From Symsagittifera roscoffensis (Eukaryota; Xenacoelomorpha; Acoela; Convolutidae): a DNA stretch of 64,000 bases. This document shows, piece after piece, positions 19,417 to 32,757 of the stretch (positions within the stretch are counted from its first letter, which is position 1; each line of letters begins with the position of its first letter). Location: NCBI RefSeq assembly GCF_963678635.1, contig NC_087065.1, positions 53,327,858 through 53,391,857 of the forward strand, written 5' to 3'. The position numbers were made by a program, and so were the translations under genes. The notes under the pieces were generated by a model. It saw only the letters and a program-made list of their open reading frames with translations, made no database searches and was not told where the DNA came from.

Positions 19417-21589
19417 ACCTCTGCGACGCAAACCCGGGTATCCAAAGGCATCACACGCATAGCACAGTTTATTATCACCAACTCTTAATTGTTGCTTTCA
19501 TTATGATAACTCAGTATTTATCATAAGTACATTGTTTTACGATAGCAATGATATCTGACATTGTTTACGATAGCAAGGGTTTTTTGAAACCTCATGCCAA
19601 TTGAAAAGGCCATATGAACCTTTAATCTCTAAGTTATACCTTTGCCACCCTTTAATCTTTGAGCATTATGATAAAATTTCAAATTATGTGTTCAATAGGG
19701 AGCGGAAAAAAAGAATAGTTTTTCAAAATTGTTCAATTTTTTTTAGCCCTTAATATGTAAAATATAGCCAACAGGCACATGGAAAAGAGTCAATGAACCC
19801 AAGTAAAGAGAAAAAATACTCATTTGTTTTTTGAAAAAATCTCAAATTTCGAAACTTGAAGAAAAAATAGATGCCCTTAAGCTCTTTGATTTTCTAGAAC
19901 ATTTTATAAATGGTTTTTTTTTAATGTAAAAAACCCAATTTGAGAAAACTGGATAAATAAGCTAAGATTTTTATTTCGTTTGGAAATCTGAAAATCAAAT
20001 TCAACTTCCGAAACTAGAAGTTGATAAAATTTTTTGTGGATCTTACAGTTTTGCTGTTCGTTAAGGGGGTTTGCCTATCTTTTAGCAAAAGAAATACAGA
20101 ACATAAAACAAAATCAAAAGTCAAACAGTGAAAGAGTAAATTTGAGCCTGAACAAGTCTTCAGACTTTTCCCGAAAAAAAATAACAAAAAATTGCGACCT
20201 ATATAGAAGTCTGAACTACGTTCATTGACTCTAAGAAAAAGTAAAATCGTTTTGCCAAAAAAAAGAGCAAAAAAACGAATAGATCTAAAAAGTGAAGTTG
20301 GAAAAAAATGCCAATTTTTTTCATACGCGGATAAGAATTTGAAAATCAAAACAAAGTTCAATTTTTTCGGGGCGAAAACTGAGTGAGTTTAAACAAATTT
20401 AGACAGAAAATGAGCAAAAATGTTAATTTATGAGTTTAGAAGACAAAATATGAAGGTTTCTGTAGTTACTTTTTTCGTTTTTTGGCCACCAAAAAAAATG
20501 ATTCTTTTTTTTTTTTGCAACTGAAACTTTTTTGAGGTCCCTAGCGTTCAATACTCTTGTTCTCTGCTCTCTGCTACGTTGAAGGGTCTGTCACAGTTGC
20601 AGAGTATTCATCCCAATACAAGTACTCCGGGTCCAATTCTTGCTCCTTAAAAGCAATAGGAACGTAGTAGCTCTGAACTTTGGAAACATTCTTCTTTCAC
20701 CAATTCCGCGCACACGAATTGGATTCTGATGTTATTGAAACTGAAAAAAGTTATTATTTTTTTGTCGGGTTGTTTTTTTTTGTTATTTTTGTAACCTTGT
20801 TTTTTGCCGCAAACGCTTAACGCCTGGATTGAATCTCGTTGCATCAACCGACATCCTGACATCCTGTAAATTATGACCACGTTTCACAAATTATCCATTT
20901 CCAGAATACCAGTTCTATCCACGTATCCTGTACCACGTATCCTTCCCACTCTCTTATATTCTCGGTGAAACACAATACAATGTTGCTATTTTCCGTCATA
21001 TTAGCGTAACTTGTTTATAGTTTTCGTTAGTTTCAGACTCACTTCACCGAAAAAGTACCATTTTGGAAGGTTCTGACAAATTGCACAGAGTCAGTGTTTG
21101 GCTTGGTTTTGTCCTGTACAGACAAACCAAACTTGTAAAGAGTACAAATTACACTGAAGTTGATCGCGTATGGAGATTGCTTAGCGAATCAAAAAAAAAA
21201 TTGGCTAATCAGATCGATATAAAAGCAAAATGCACATTGGATACTTCCCACCAAGGACGCTGCTAATGCCACTACCTTATCAAAAGTTGTATCTTCGTCA
21301 TCGGCACTATTGATTCAATAGTTTCTTCTGTCCTTGGCTTAACTCGATCATGTCGTTAAATAATTTTCAACTTGTCAATCGGGTTGAATACTTTCAGTCA
21401 AATTCGGAAAACTTATGGAAGTTTGTCGACTAATTCTCCCATTTCAAAAAAATGTGTCATATTGTAGAATTGGTGATTCTACTGTATTACTGGCTATAGT
21501 AACCTGCGCGTAAGATTGAATTGTCATTAAGTTAAGTAGTACAGCAAACAAAGGTTTGAGCTCTAAATAGTTCATTCTTCGACGATATA
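19417..21589. other. Unassigned AT-rich stretch
   Basis: Only a two-copy direct repeat ACATTGTTTACGATAGCAA (about 19530-19580) stands out. ORFs here are short and have random-looking composition. Confidence 0.4.
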
Positions 21590-22520
21590 GTCCCTTCTCT
21601 GGCGGAAAATGCAGGTGAAGTAAGATCGGCGGACCCCCCTCAAATTGGAACTACAGTGCCTGGTTTTATGAAACTCATAGGACAGATACTAGGGATGATT
21701 TGAGTCGGGCATTCAAAAATCCATACCCCTCGGACCCCCCGGCCCCCATGTGATAACGGTTCCCGGAAGTGCAAATAGCCCTATCAGAACTCTGTAACTA
21801 GCGGTTGGAATGGAACCAAAATATAGTATGTTATAGGCCCAGTCGAGGGAAGTTTAAGTTTAGAACCCCAGACCCCCGGGAGCCTACTTCCGGTGCTATG
21901 CCCTATGCAAATAGACTCCACCCCGACTTCCGGGAGTCGTTTCTCGGAACCCATTGAACGCAGGGAGCTAAAATTTTGGGATATCATAGGTAGCACCGAT
22001 GTACATCAGGTATTATAGTTTGAGCCAAATCCAGCGGCTGAACCGGAAGTTATTAGCACTTTGGAAAACCACCCCTTAAACCGGAATTAGGCAATTTACG
22101 CAAAATATTGAGCGAGGGCATACCGACTTTATGGCGGGCGGCATCAGATACTACAACTCATTGCCGGAAAAAGACCCCTTGTGATTGAAACCCCTCTGGC
22201 AACTCCTTCCGGTGTTAATAGCCTTTTCCCGGGAAAAGTGATAATGGACCCTTGAAATGGGATAACTTTGGAAGTATTAACGGGATATGGATGAAACTTG
22301 GTAGGTAGGACCCCTATAGGATTCTAAACCTGAATGTGGAAGTTTGACCCCGGGTGAACCCGGGGTGACCTCAAATTGACCTTTGGGCGTTTAGGACCAA
22401 GTTTGTATAGAAAACCTCGGGATTAACACCGGAAAGTGGCGTATTCCCCCGCCCAAACCCTGGAATTGAGAATGGGTCTCCTTGCTAAACGTTGAGAGGA
22501 AAACTCATAGATTGGGAAGT
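21590..22520. other. GC-richer stretch with recurrent CCGGAAGT-type motifs, unidentified
   Basis: About 0.9 kb compositionally unlike its AT-rich surroundings. CCGGAAGT or its complement ACTTCCGG (some one-off) recur near 21764, 21889, 21930, 22041, 22205 and 22428, several next to GCAAATAG or TTAATAGCC. No long ORF, and no rRNA or tRNA fold recognised. Confidence 0.5.
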
Positions 22521-24830
22521 AGAGCAAAAACTGGTGGAGATATATCTTTTACATTGCAACCTTGGAGTAGAGGGTTTATTTCAAAATAGATTTGGTAAAT
22601 ATTGGGGTCAGTTTAGCTTGGCGAATGATCTATTAATAGCAATTCAACTAAACTAAAGAAAAGTAGTCCCAGAGCAATCTGATAGTAATAGGACGGTAGC
22701 ATGAGAATTAAGTCTCCTAAATCGTATGAACAGACGGGGAAATTTCTTGGCTTCCCGGAGGTGACTTTTTGGTTCAATTTGACACTGAATAGACAAACAA
22801 CCTAACACTGATAGCTAGAAGGTCGGGATTGGAATAGAGTACAGATAGAAATTTTAGATGCTTGTAATGATTTAGGTACCCATAAACACGGTCTTCCCCT
22901 ACCCTGTGGAGGTCGGAACATTAACGGGATATTTAAAATAAAGACCTTGGGAGGATCACTGGGTAAACATAGCATGGTTTAGAGGTTAGTTGAACTCAAG
23001 GGCTGAAGTTCATAGAGTTCAGGAATAGGTTGATTAGAATCGTATGACATTTGTTGCTTGGTCAAATTGTGACAGCTACGGCATAGTGGGTATCTAATAA
23101 GCGTGAAAAAATTGATAACAGAAACCGAAGTTGGCACGTGGCAGAGTTGACAGGGGGAGGGATATAGTCTTAGACATGTGCGGACGGGTGATTTAAAGGG
23201 ATGTCAGGACTGATAGGGAATGGCGTGACTTATCTAACACTAAATGTAAAGAAAGATAGGGAATTGTAGGGTACCGGAGAGCCATTAAGAGTCAGAACAG
23301 TGTTAGCTACCATTAAGAGTAGTTGGTGCTCGTCAGAGAAGAGAACAGTTGTTAGCTACTATTGAGAGTTGTTGGTTCTCAGTCAGCGAAGAGAACAGTT
23401 TTTAGCTACTATTAAGGGTAGTTGGTTCTCGTCAGAGAAGAGAAGAGTTATTGCCAGCGAATCGAGTAGTTGGTTCACGAAGTAAGAGAACAACTGTAGC
23501 AGAAATAGTAGATAGTTGCTTCTCGTCAGAGATTCTCTAGAGAGAGAATAGTTCAGTACTAGTGGAGTTAGCTGGAAGTTAATTGCAATGAGGCAATTTA
23601 TGCTGATAAATCGCAGAATCTTTCCCTTTGATTTGATTATTAGATTATAACCTGGCCACTCAGACCCTCTGTAATCAGACGTATAATCATCTGAATTAAA
23701 TTACAGTTAGAATCTCTTGCGATTTTATCGAGTAGACAAGACAGCCGGAAGAGCAATACACAAAAGGGGCAAGCAACAGAGAGCAATACAGGATTTTTTC
23801 CACCAAATCAACCCTTTTGGGATTGTAGAAAGTAGTGAATCTCGGTCGCCCACTGAATTCACTGTCAAAGGGACAGCTTGCGAAGGAATCCCCTAATTCT
23901 ACACATATACTTTTGGTTTTTTGAAACAAATTTTTGGTTCATTTCTGGCTCTGATGACGTTTTTTTTTGCGTTTTGGAAATTAATTCGAGATTTGTTATA
24001 GAGATTTAACGTGTTTGTTTTCCGTTACAAGTGGCAGGGCCATTTTCTGAACATAGTCAAAACTGTTAGAAAAGAAGAAAGACGATAACATTTAACATCA
24101 TAAAGATAACTTTCTATAAACGACGCATGTGCAGTCAATGCTTTTGTATTTGGCTTACCAAAATTGTTCTCGAGCTCTCGTTAAAATGCACTATTCAAAA
24201 CTTCGCTGTTAAAATCTTCTGATGAAGAATGAACCCATAAAGAATGGAGCATATCCAAACAGCCAATTACTTTAGCAGTGTCATTGAATCCTTATAAATT
24301 TCACTCAAAATATTACATTGGGATGTTTTATTTGATATCTTTTCCTTAAACATTTTATGAACTAACACTAGGCATAATACCTCATTTTCCTTCTTTTCGA
24401 ATACCTTGTTTATCGAAGTTTTTGACGTCGATAAATAATTTATAGCGAATTGTTCAAAATTACGGCTATGATAACGCTGATTGACCCAAATCTGTCTGCT
24501 ACCCCTATAGTCTATATTTTGTTTTCTCGTTCTAGTTGCTCTAATTGAATAAATAGTTTCTTGTTAAGGTTCATTTCAAAGTCCCAAATCCAAGGATCTG
24601 ATGGTCCATATCTAAGAACATGTCTATTCTAGCCTCTCTATTAACTGCTTTCTCAGTTATTAAATCTCGTGTTGAATGTTTCCACTTGTCCACCTGTATA
24701 GCCGTGATATGTTCTAATTTAAATTAGAGCAATTTATGTCAGTGAATGCAAAGTGTTGAGACTGAACAAACTGAACTCACGTTCGAAAATTTTTCTCACT
24801 CTGAAAGTAATTTTTTGTCGGTAGACCTAG
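22521..24830. other. Unassigned stretch up to the retroelement
   Basis: Apart from the minisatellite at 23302-23450, no gene or element is recognised. The stretch 22970-23130 shares short motifs with the retroelement leader. Confidence 0.4.
23302..23450. repeat. 49-50 bp minisatellite, three copies plus degenerate remainder
   Basis: GTTAGCTAC(T/C)ATT...GTTGGT(T/G)CTCGTCAGAGAAGAGAACAG recurs at 23302, 23351 and 23401. Related but degraded units continue to about 23530. Confidence 0.75.
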
Positions 24831-25210
24831 TGAGTTAAGTTCGAGGGGTAACTCATAGAGTAATTTCGGATAGGGTACACCGTCTGCTCGTCACGCTATC
24901 TTATTTTCGGCCGGATAGATTCGTGCAACTTCTTAGTCTAATACCGATCCTAATCTTACTCTTATATCTACTAGTCTCAGGGTGTTTAACTAGTCTCTGC
25001 TAGGCTCAATAGATCTAGAGTATACTGGCTCATTGCGATTGCTAAAGTTCTCTTGGAGAGGTAACTAATTTCTAAGTTAAATTCAAATCTCTCTGGTGCT
25101 GAAATTACAAGTTATTTCAGCACTTACAAATAAATGGGTTTTTAGTTAGATGGATCGTGATTGGTTATTATCAAATATTTTATAAAGATAAAATATCCAA
25201 TTTATAACCA
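24831..25210 (-). repeat. 3' LTR of the retroelement (left copy)
   Basis: 380 bp, same termini as the right copy (TGAGTTAAG ... TATAACCA) and about 97% identical by eye. The adjoining internal sequence (25211-25250) is not purine-rich on the element strand, so no convincing polypurine tract is seen where one is expected. Confidence 0.88.
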
Positions 25211-27047
25211 AATAAAAAATATAGTTTATACCTGGTTCCACCCATCCGGGGTTTACAGATTTTTGAATCTTAGATCTTCTATCTTTAATGAAGGATGGAT
25301 GTTGGTCGTTGTTGTTTGACGAGCATCATTTCCTGTTTTGTTCTTGAAGAATAAAACTCCAAGAAGCTGGAGTCATCGATAGGAAATTGTTAGTTATCGT
25401 TTGACAAAGACTATGACTGTCAATGAAATCAATCTGATTTCAAGTTGGTTTGCTATGATCGTCTGTTCTTGATTGGTTGTGGAGAACTGTGTTTCGATCT
25501 GGTTTGGGAATGGCGTGAAGATCGTGTTTGGAGGGGATGCCTTGTAACTCGGACCTGTATGTATACTTGAACATCGAGATGGTCATTAGTCTGATTCAAT
25601 GAAGTCCTTTTCTGCGAAGTCAAGTCGTACTCTAAATCCTTTATGAGCTGTGATTGTGAGCGGCATGTCAGTTGTATTTAGCCATCCTGTAGGTTGAGTG
25701 CGATGGGTTCGTCTAGTCTTTGGATGCTCGTTCTTGTGGTTGTTCGTGATCTATCCACTTCATATTATAATTTACATTTTATAAAATTTTGTTAGTTCTT
25801 ATTTTTTAGTTATGATTTTGATCAATTGTTTTCGCAAAACTTTTTAGTTTTAGTTCAGTTATTTTGAAGAGTTACTCACACTTGAGTACCTCTTGTCATA
25901 AATAGTGAATTGGTCACAAAGCGTGGATGTAGCACGGTGGGTAAGGCCGGCTATAGAGCATGCTCAGGACGTCCTCTCTGGTGGGTTAGGCCAGAAAGGG
26001 GAGTATGATTTCGTGGTGGTTTTTTAAGGGGTCCTGTTTTGTGTTAACTTTGGTGTTAAATTATTTTTTGTTTTCCTTTTGTTTCGTTGGTTGTGTCCTT
26101 TTCTCAAAAATCAAACGGTTTGTGGTTTGGGTTTTTCTTGCGACTTTTTGGTGTTTTGTTGTTTCTTTTTAGACTTGGTAATATTCTTCAAAAGAATAAT
26201 GTATCCAGTTTTAAGCTGGTTTAATCCGGTTTGGGTACCGTGGGTTTTCTTTTCTTAGTCATGCTGTTATTTTATGGTTTATGGTGTTTAGTAAGCTGCG
26301 TTGGTTAGTTTGGTTATTATATAATTCCATCCCAACCGGGTTAAAGGAAAAGTGGAAATTTGTTATAGCTTGTTTGAGTTGTTGTTAGTGCAAACTTAAA
26401 AACTTGAATTCATTATTTCAAACAATTCTTCGTTGGCGAGCTGTGCGATTGTGAATAAAATTTCTGTGCGTTTAAACAGAAATTATAGAAAATGTTAGTA
26501 CTGCATTTCATTTGTATGAATTTACTGCTTTTAAGGTGAAATTTCACTGCTTTTGGGGTTGAAACGTGGAAATTGATTTTCATCGTATTTTAAAATTACT
26601 ACATTTAGGGAATAATTTAGAATTGAATTTACTACTTTGAATTGATTTTACTGCATCATTTAGTGATGTTGGTTTGATACAGTTTAAAATGAAAAACAGA
26701 GTTTTTACTTTTATTTGTCTTTTCTTGTTTTGAAGGTGATCGTGATGTGAAGGCTAAAGAGAGTACAAATTACTGAATAAAATGGTTAGTTCGATTTTGA
26801 ATGAGTTAGTTTAAAAATTATTAAATTCAAAAATAACTTTTGTCATCTGGGAAAAAGCCGTGTGGGCAAAATATCGTGAATAGCGCCTGAGGTAGTTAGT
26901 AGTTTTGCTAGTATGCGTATTATGTTTTTAGTTTGCAACAGTGGCCAATGCAATTGCAGTGTTTTGATGGTTTTTAGTTCTTCGGTGCCTACTGCAAATT
27001 CATGAGGTGTGTTCTGGATTAGATTAGAATATATTCATGCGGAATGA
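25211..27047 (-). other. Retroelement 3' region without ORFs
   Basis: 1.8 kb between the fourth ORF and the 3' LTR. The minus strand is pyrimidine/A-rich and no frame exceeds about 60 codons. No polypurine tract recognised. Confidence 0.5.
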
Positions 27048-28448
27048 TCAGAGGTCGGGATTCTTCGTCATTGAAGGTCTTCGTGAGGGGAAAAAAATAT
27101 ACTTTTGAGTGATGGGATCATAATTTTGGAGGATGCCTTGGAAGTTAGTATTTTTAATGCAATACGTGAAGTTTAGAAAAAAAGGTGAGCTGTATTTGGA
27201 ATTAATGAACTGAAATCTGTGGTGGGGTTGGCGTGATGGTGTGTGTAAAGGAAAATGATTTTGGATAAAGCGATCGTAAGTATAAGTATGTGTTTGCTTA
27301 GTTGTCAACATGATGTCGTGTGAGCAGTGTAAATTGCGTTCTTTTGGTGTCAGGAAGTGAAAGGTTAGTGAAAATGTTCGAAATGTTTCGTGAAATGATT
27401 CATATGCTTGAATGTCTGATAGTGCTTCTAAAATAATGTGATCAAGTTTTTTTATCTAGTATGTTAAGTGTGAACATGTATGATGATTTAATAAAAAAAA
27501 ATTTTCTGTGATTTGTGGATTTGCAAATTTATGGTCATCAAAAAATTGGTCTTGATTAGATCTGATGAAGTTATGATCGTAATATTCAATTGAATATTCG
27601 TTAGCGCGGGGTGCAGTGAATGTTTTTAGTAATTTTTTATATCCTACGTATGTAAATTGTCGTAGAGTGAGTGCTGTGGTTAATCTGAATAATTCGTCTT
27701 TATTCCTTTCAATATCGATAGTGGTGTTATAGAGTGGTAGCGTAAGGGGATTAGTGAAATTATAATAAGCTGTCCAATGAAGTGTGGGTATTAATACATG
27801 TTCATCTACAAAATGACGTGGTTCAGGGTTAGAGTCAGATTGAATTAGTGTATATTGGGGGAAAAAAGGTAGGGTTATTTGAAAAAAAATCGTAGTATTG
27901 GTGTGGTCTGGATGATTGATATATTCTCGGGCAGTTCCGGGTTTGGATGGGAATGGATGATTGGGGAATTTACGTTTAAAGGTTCTATAAGCACGGTTAC
28001 TACTGTTGGATGATTCTGTGGAAGTGGATGAATGAGCTAATGATGGAGTATAATCTGAAATTGGTGTGGGTGTTGGTGGATTTCATGATGTTATTGTTGA
28101 TGATAATTGGTGAACAGCGAGGGTGTGGGGAGATAGCAATTGTTGTTGGAGTGTTATGAAATTATCTAGTTCATCGGAAAGTTGGATATTATCAGGGTAG
28201 TTGTTGGTGGAGCGTTCATTTTCGAATGGGGAGTACGTTGGGGTTACTTGAGAAGGATTGTAGGGAGATGTATGTTGGCTATGGGATTGTATAGGTCGGA
28301 AAAGGGGTTTTGAGAAGGTTGTTGAGCTGGTCGGGGTATGTGTAGAAGGGGATGGTTCTGAATCGGCAAATTCGTCGGGGGTTTCAATATCAGAATTATT
28401 GAATTGTGAAATTGTTGTATAAATTGTGATATCTGTGTCAGAATTCAT
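27048..28448 (-). pseudogene. Fourth ORF of the retroelement, overlapping the env-position stop
   Basis: The ATG at 28446-28448 overlaps the preceding TGA as ATGA. The frame then runs 466 codons to 27048 with two in-frame stops (28083-28085 and about 27467). The first ~150 residues are Ser/Thr/Pro/Gln-rich (SEPSPSTHTPTSSTTF). The later part is richer in aromatic and charged residues (HWTAYYNFTNPLTLPLYN). No domain or membrane span is recognised. An overlapping start suggests coupled re-initiation, but that is inference. Function unknown. Confidence 0.5.
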
Positions 28449-31400
28449 GCCGGATGATGTGTTAGCTTGTGGTGAACCAGGTGGCGGAAAAGCAAAAAGT
28501 GGGATAATAGGGAGTGGATGTTGGAGGTTGACAGGGTGGGAGTTTGATCGGTGGAGTGATCCAACTTTTCACTGTTTAAGTATATGTAATCTTTGATGTC
28601 TTTAAAATATCCGCTGTAATCTTGTGCGTAAATATCTGAAAATCCTGCTGTTTCTGCAAATTTTCGTAAATTTTGGTCTATTGATTGTCCTTGTATAGTG
28701 TCCATTTGTATTTGTAGTTCTTGAAACTGTTGTGTTCTAATGTGATGTTGTATATCGGATTTAGAATATTTACCGATTGATTGTAAATCAATATTTGGAT
28801 TGCGAGCAAAAGCTCGAATGCTTTCGGGTGAAAACTTTTTAAGTGGCTGCATGAGTGTAGGGTATGGTGTACGTAGATAGTATTTATCTTCGTCAGGGTT
28901 GAATTGTACGACGTTGTGGCTATTTTCTGATCCACATGGGACTGCGGTATCCCAAAAATATGTTTGTCTTGAAAGTGTATCAACAAAATGTACTTTATTT
29001 TTGTAGAATGTGGGGATTCTTTTGTAACGACGTTTGTCTTCTTAAACATATAGTGGTGATACTTTTTTGGTGCAAGTATAAAACCATAAAATGTTTCCTT
29101 CATAGTCAAGGAAATTTGATCTATTTCCGGATAACAAAAATCCTGCGTATGGTATTTTGAGTACTGCTAATGCGAGTGAATGTAGAATTTGTGTTTTTTC
29201 TAATTCGCATAGTTGATGGAGTGTTTCTAATTCAAAAAAAGACATTTCTTGGAAAACTCTACAAATTGTGTAGTCTAATTTCATATCTAAGTGAATTTCA
29301 TAATGTATTGCGCCAAAATAAGTATTGTTCATTAATGATAGTTCTTGTAAACGTGTGCGTTCACTGTCGTATGGTTCTATTCTTACACCAGGATTTCTGA
29401 GTTTTTGCGGAGGCTCACTGGGATGTATGATCTATCTTCGTTTATTAGGTGATGTGTTGCATAGGGGTCAAATTTTGTTTTTCCGGTGGTCATGTCGAAA
29501 CCTTCGTCGTATTCAACAAGTATTTCGGAGTATTGTGTTTTGTAGAGTGGGTTTTTGTATTTACATGCAAATTCTGTTTCGTGAAATATTTGAAAGCGTG
29601 TTATTTAATTTTCTATATTATGAATGTTTCTAAAGTTAGTACTAAGTCTTTCAATTGGGTTTACTTTTTCAAATGGGATTGATTCAATAAAATATTTTTG
29701 GTGAAATTCAATCATTCTAGCGTGTATTTTTGCAACTTGGAAAACTGTGCAGGTTTCTTCAGGAAAGCATACTATGGCTGCTTGTCTGCGTGTTGTAGGA
29801 TCGCAATATTCTTGGTCGTTTTTGCAAGGAAGTCTAATGCCTTGGTAAAAGGTTGTGTCGTCTTTTAAATCTCGTGTTAGTTGTACTTTTTCAAGTTGTA
29901 TTTTGCAATCAAAAAACATTATTTCTTGATATCCTTTAATTTTTGTATCTGCTTTGCAATTTGAGGAATTATTGATACCTATGTGTGATATCCAGTTCTT
30001 ATTATGTAGATCATATGTCAGTCTTCCGTGTGTTCCATGAAAGGGGAAATTTCTGTCTCGTCTGATGTGACCTTGGTGTTTTTCAAGTTCTGCTTGATGT
30101 GCTGAGTCTGGGAAAACTTGAAAATTTACAAGTTTTCTATTCGTTCCGTCGTTTTGTGTTAAGTTTAATCGTCTAAGTTTAATCTTACAATCTTGAGGGT
30201 TAAGATGTAGTAATCTTTCTATATTACTCTGATAGAAAGATTCGTGATCTAATCGGTTTTTATTTCCGTTTGAGACTTGCGAGCAATGTATTTTCTTTTC
30301 GGAAAATGTTGCTGTAAACTTGAATCCTGTTAATGTTGTTGATCGGGCTTTTGAGTATAGTGTTGCTATTACATTTGTGCTTTCTATAGCTTGTGGCTCT
30401 GATTCGCATTGTGTTACTTGGTTTATAGCGTATTTATGTAGTGTTTTTTGTTCGTTTTCTTCACAATCATAGTGTGTTACTAATAAATCCTGAGGTCATG
30501 TACGAAGGGATGGACTTGTATGTTGTTCGGAAAAAAATTAGGAAAAAAATGTGTTGAAATTTAAATATCTCCTAAATATACATGTGTATGATAATCCGGA
30601 CTTTGGGTTATAAAATGTGATATATCCAATTGTGTTTTTAGTGTATCTATCTTATTTATATATTACTTCAGTTGTTATAAATGGAGGAGGTAGTGATTGA
30701 ACTGTTATGTTTGGTGGATTTAGGGGAAAAGGTTGTTGAACAATATTTTTAAGTGTGACTGTGATTTCAAACTTTAATTGGAGACTGTTTTGTTGAAGTA
30801 TTTGAATGTTATGTTCTCGGATATCTTCGTGGATATCTTGTCTATATTGTAATCTATTAAGTGCCCAACTATGGAGTCGGTTACTTTCTTGATGTTGTCT
30901 AAATAGTGGGAGAGGTGCTACGAAAGTATTCCAATCTAATCGTAAAGGGATATTTGACGATGATTATTCTCGGCATCTAGCGTCGAGGTTGTTTGGAAAA
31001 TTTAAAGGGAAAAGTGTTGGTGAGACTTGACTTATTGATGGTGTTGACGGAAGTGAGAGTGTTTCTGGTAATGATGATAATGTTGTATCAGAAAAAATAT
31101 CTATTGGTTCATTTACTATGTTCGGTTCACCTTGTGTATATGAGTGTGTTGTCCAGTATGGTGGTCTTTCTGTGGTGTCTGTTGGATTAAAAGGGTTTTC
31201 TCGGATTTGTTGTGATGTGGGGGTTGAACCTAGGTAGTCTGAGGATGTATTTGAGATGCTATGCTGTGAAAAAAAGGTGGGAGTTTCTGGTAGTGTACTG
31301 CTTGAAAGTTCTGAGGTAGTTGCTGTTGGTGATTGAGGTATATTAAAATGAACTCTGGGGGTTTGAAAATTTCTATTTCTTCGCCGATGTATAATTTGTC

Positions 31401-31560
31401 TATGTGTCTCAGATTTATTTTGATTTTGGCTAATATGTCTAACTCGATTGAGGTCTTGTTGCAAGGTGGGGTATAAGTTATATGTTGGCTCACTTAAAAA
31501 TGCTTGTCGATGAACTGGTTCTAGTGGTTCTGATAAGCGTGCGTGACGTTCTTCAAAGGT
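28445..31560 (-). pseudogene. Retroelement env-position ORF (about 1000 codons), broken
   Basis: A coding-like frame runs from about 31560 down to a TGA at 28445-28447. Open pieces include 30964-31464, 29605-29919, 29042-29332 and 28445-28852. In-frame stops lie at about 30964, 30656, 30541, 30494 and 29605, and a frame change near 29393. The N-terminal part is Ser/Thr/Pro-rich; the middle (30450-29610) is Cys-containing and hydrophilic, like a large ectodomain. Upstream at 31703-31897 is a short ORF with two hydrophobic stretches (IFLLFIIFLTFLISFIM) that could be an N-terminal membrane segment. Position after pol is the env slot. I recognise no specific viral glycoprotein family, so 'env' is positional inference. 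Confidence 0.5.
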
Positions 31561-31897
31561 GTATGGATTGTCTTGAAAAGAAATGCGTGTTGATGTTTAG
31601 GATTGTTTGTAGTTGTAGGTGTTGTTGGACTTTCTTGGGATGTGGTTGGTGGGGGCTGGTTTGGTGGTGGTTGATTAGCAATTTTGGAGGGTTATCTGAA
31701 TTTTATTTTTTTCTGGAAAGTTTGTGTTTATTATAATATTCTTCAAAAAAGAGTATCAAGAGGATGGTTGCTAGGGCAAAGGTGACTATTGTCTTTTTTA
31801 TACATTTGCACATTGTCATGATGAAGGAGATTAAAAATGTCAGGAAAATTATGAATAAAAGAAAAATATCTGTTCGACTGAAAATAATTCGTATCAT

Positions 31898-32757
31898 TTA
31901 GATAGATTATACGTATTCGTACCTGTAGATGTGGTCAAGGATTTGGGAGAGTTGGAGATCTATTTCAAATAGGGAATAGAAAATTTAAAAAAGATTGCAA
32001 AAAGTTATCGAAAATATTATTATTAATTCAAAAGTTTCAATGAAAAAGTATATCAAAAATTGAAATAGATTGAAAAACTTTGTGAAGAGGCTTAGAAGTT
32101 TTTGTTTTATGTGATCAACTGTTAAGGAAAGAAGCATTTACGAAGTGATTTGTTCGTCGAATTTTTTTTAAAGTTTTGAGGGGAAATTCAAGTGTGGTCG
32201 GATTATTTATTGATTTTTTGACAAGTGGGTTGAGTTTAAGCAAAATTTGTTGAGGGCTATTTTATTGGTGTTCGGGAGGTCTTCATAGTTTTGTTTTCTT
32301 TTGTTGAATAAATGGGGGTATCTTTGAAATAGTTGTACTTCAGGCCAAATGATCATGGGTCTTTTTTACTTTAGGCTAATTTTCCATTTTTGGTTGGGGG
32401 ACTTTTGAGGTCTGAATTGGGAAAATCTTGTTGATTTTTGCATAATCTGATAGGGTATGGTTATAATATTGAAGTAGTGTTTATTTTGGTTGTCAAATTT
32501 CAGCAAGTAGCTTATTTTTGACCTGGAGATTGTAAATTTATAGTTACAGATATGCCTGGAGATTAATTTCTATCGGCTAAATAAGTTTGTGTTAGAGATA
32601 GAAAAGTGACAATTGAACAATTTCTATTGGTTGAATTTGAACTAAAATTGATCGAGGTTATTTCAACATGTTTTTACAGAAAAGTGAAGTGTAAAATAAT
32701 TTAAAAGAATTTTTACCTTATTCTTAAATCAACGTTGTTTCTGAAATTCAATTTTCT
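31898..32757 (-). other. Retroelement spacer between pol and the env-position ORF
   Basis: About 860 bp with no coding-like frame. A spliced env message would need an acceptor near here, but none can be singled out. Confidence 0.4.

Noticed and set aside
22680-22760. GGTAGCATGAGAATTAAGTC resembles a mitochondrial large-rRNA segment
   Set aside because: The sequence on either side does not follow the rRNA; a short chance match.
25211-25260. Polypurine tract next to the 3' LTR
   Set aside because: The element strand here is not purine-rich.
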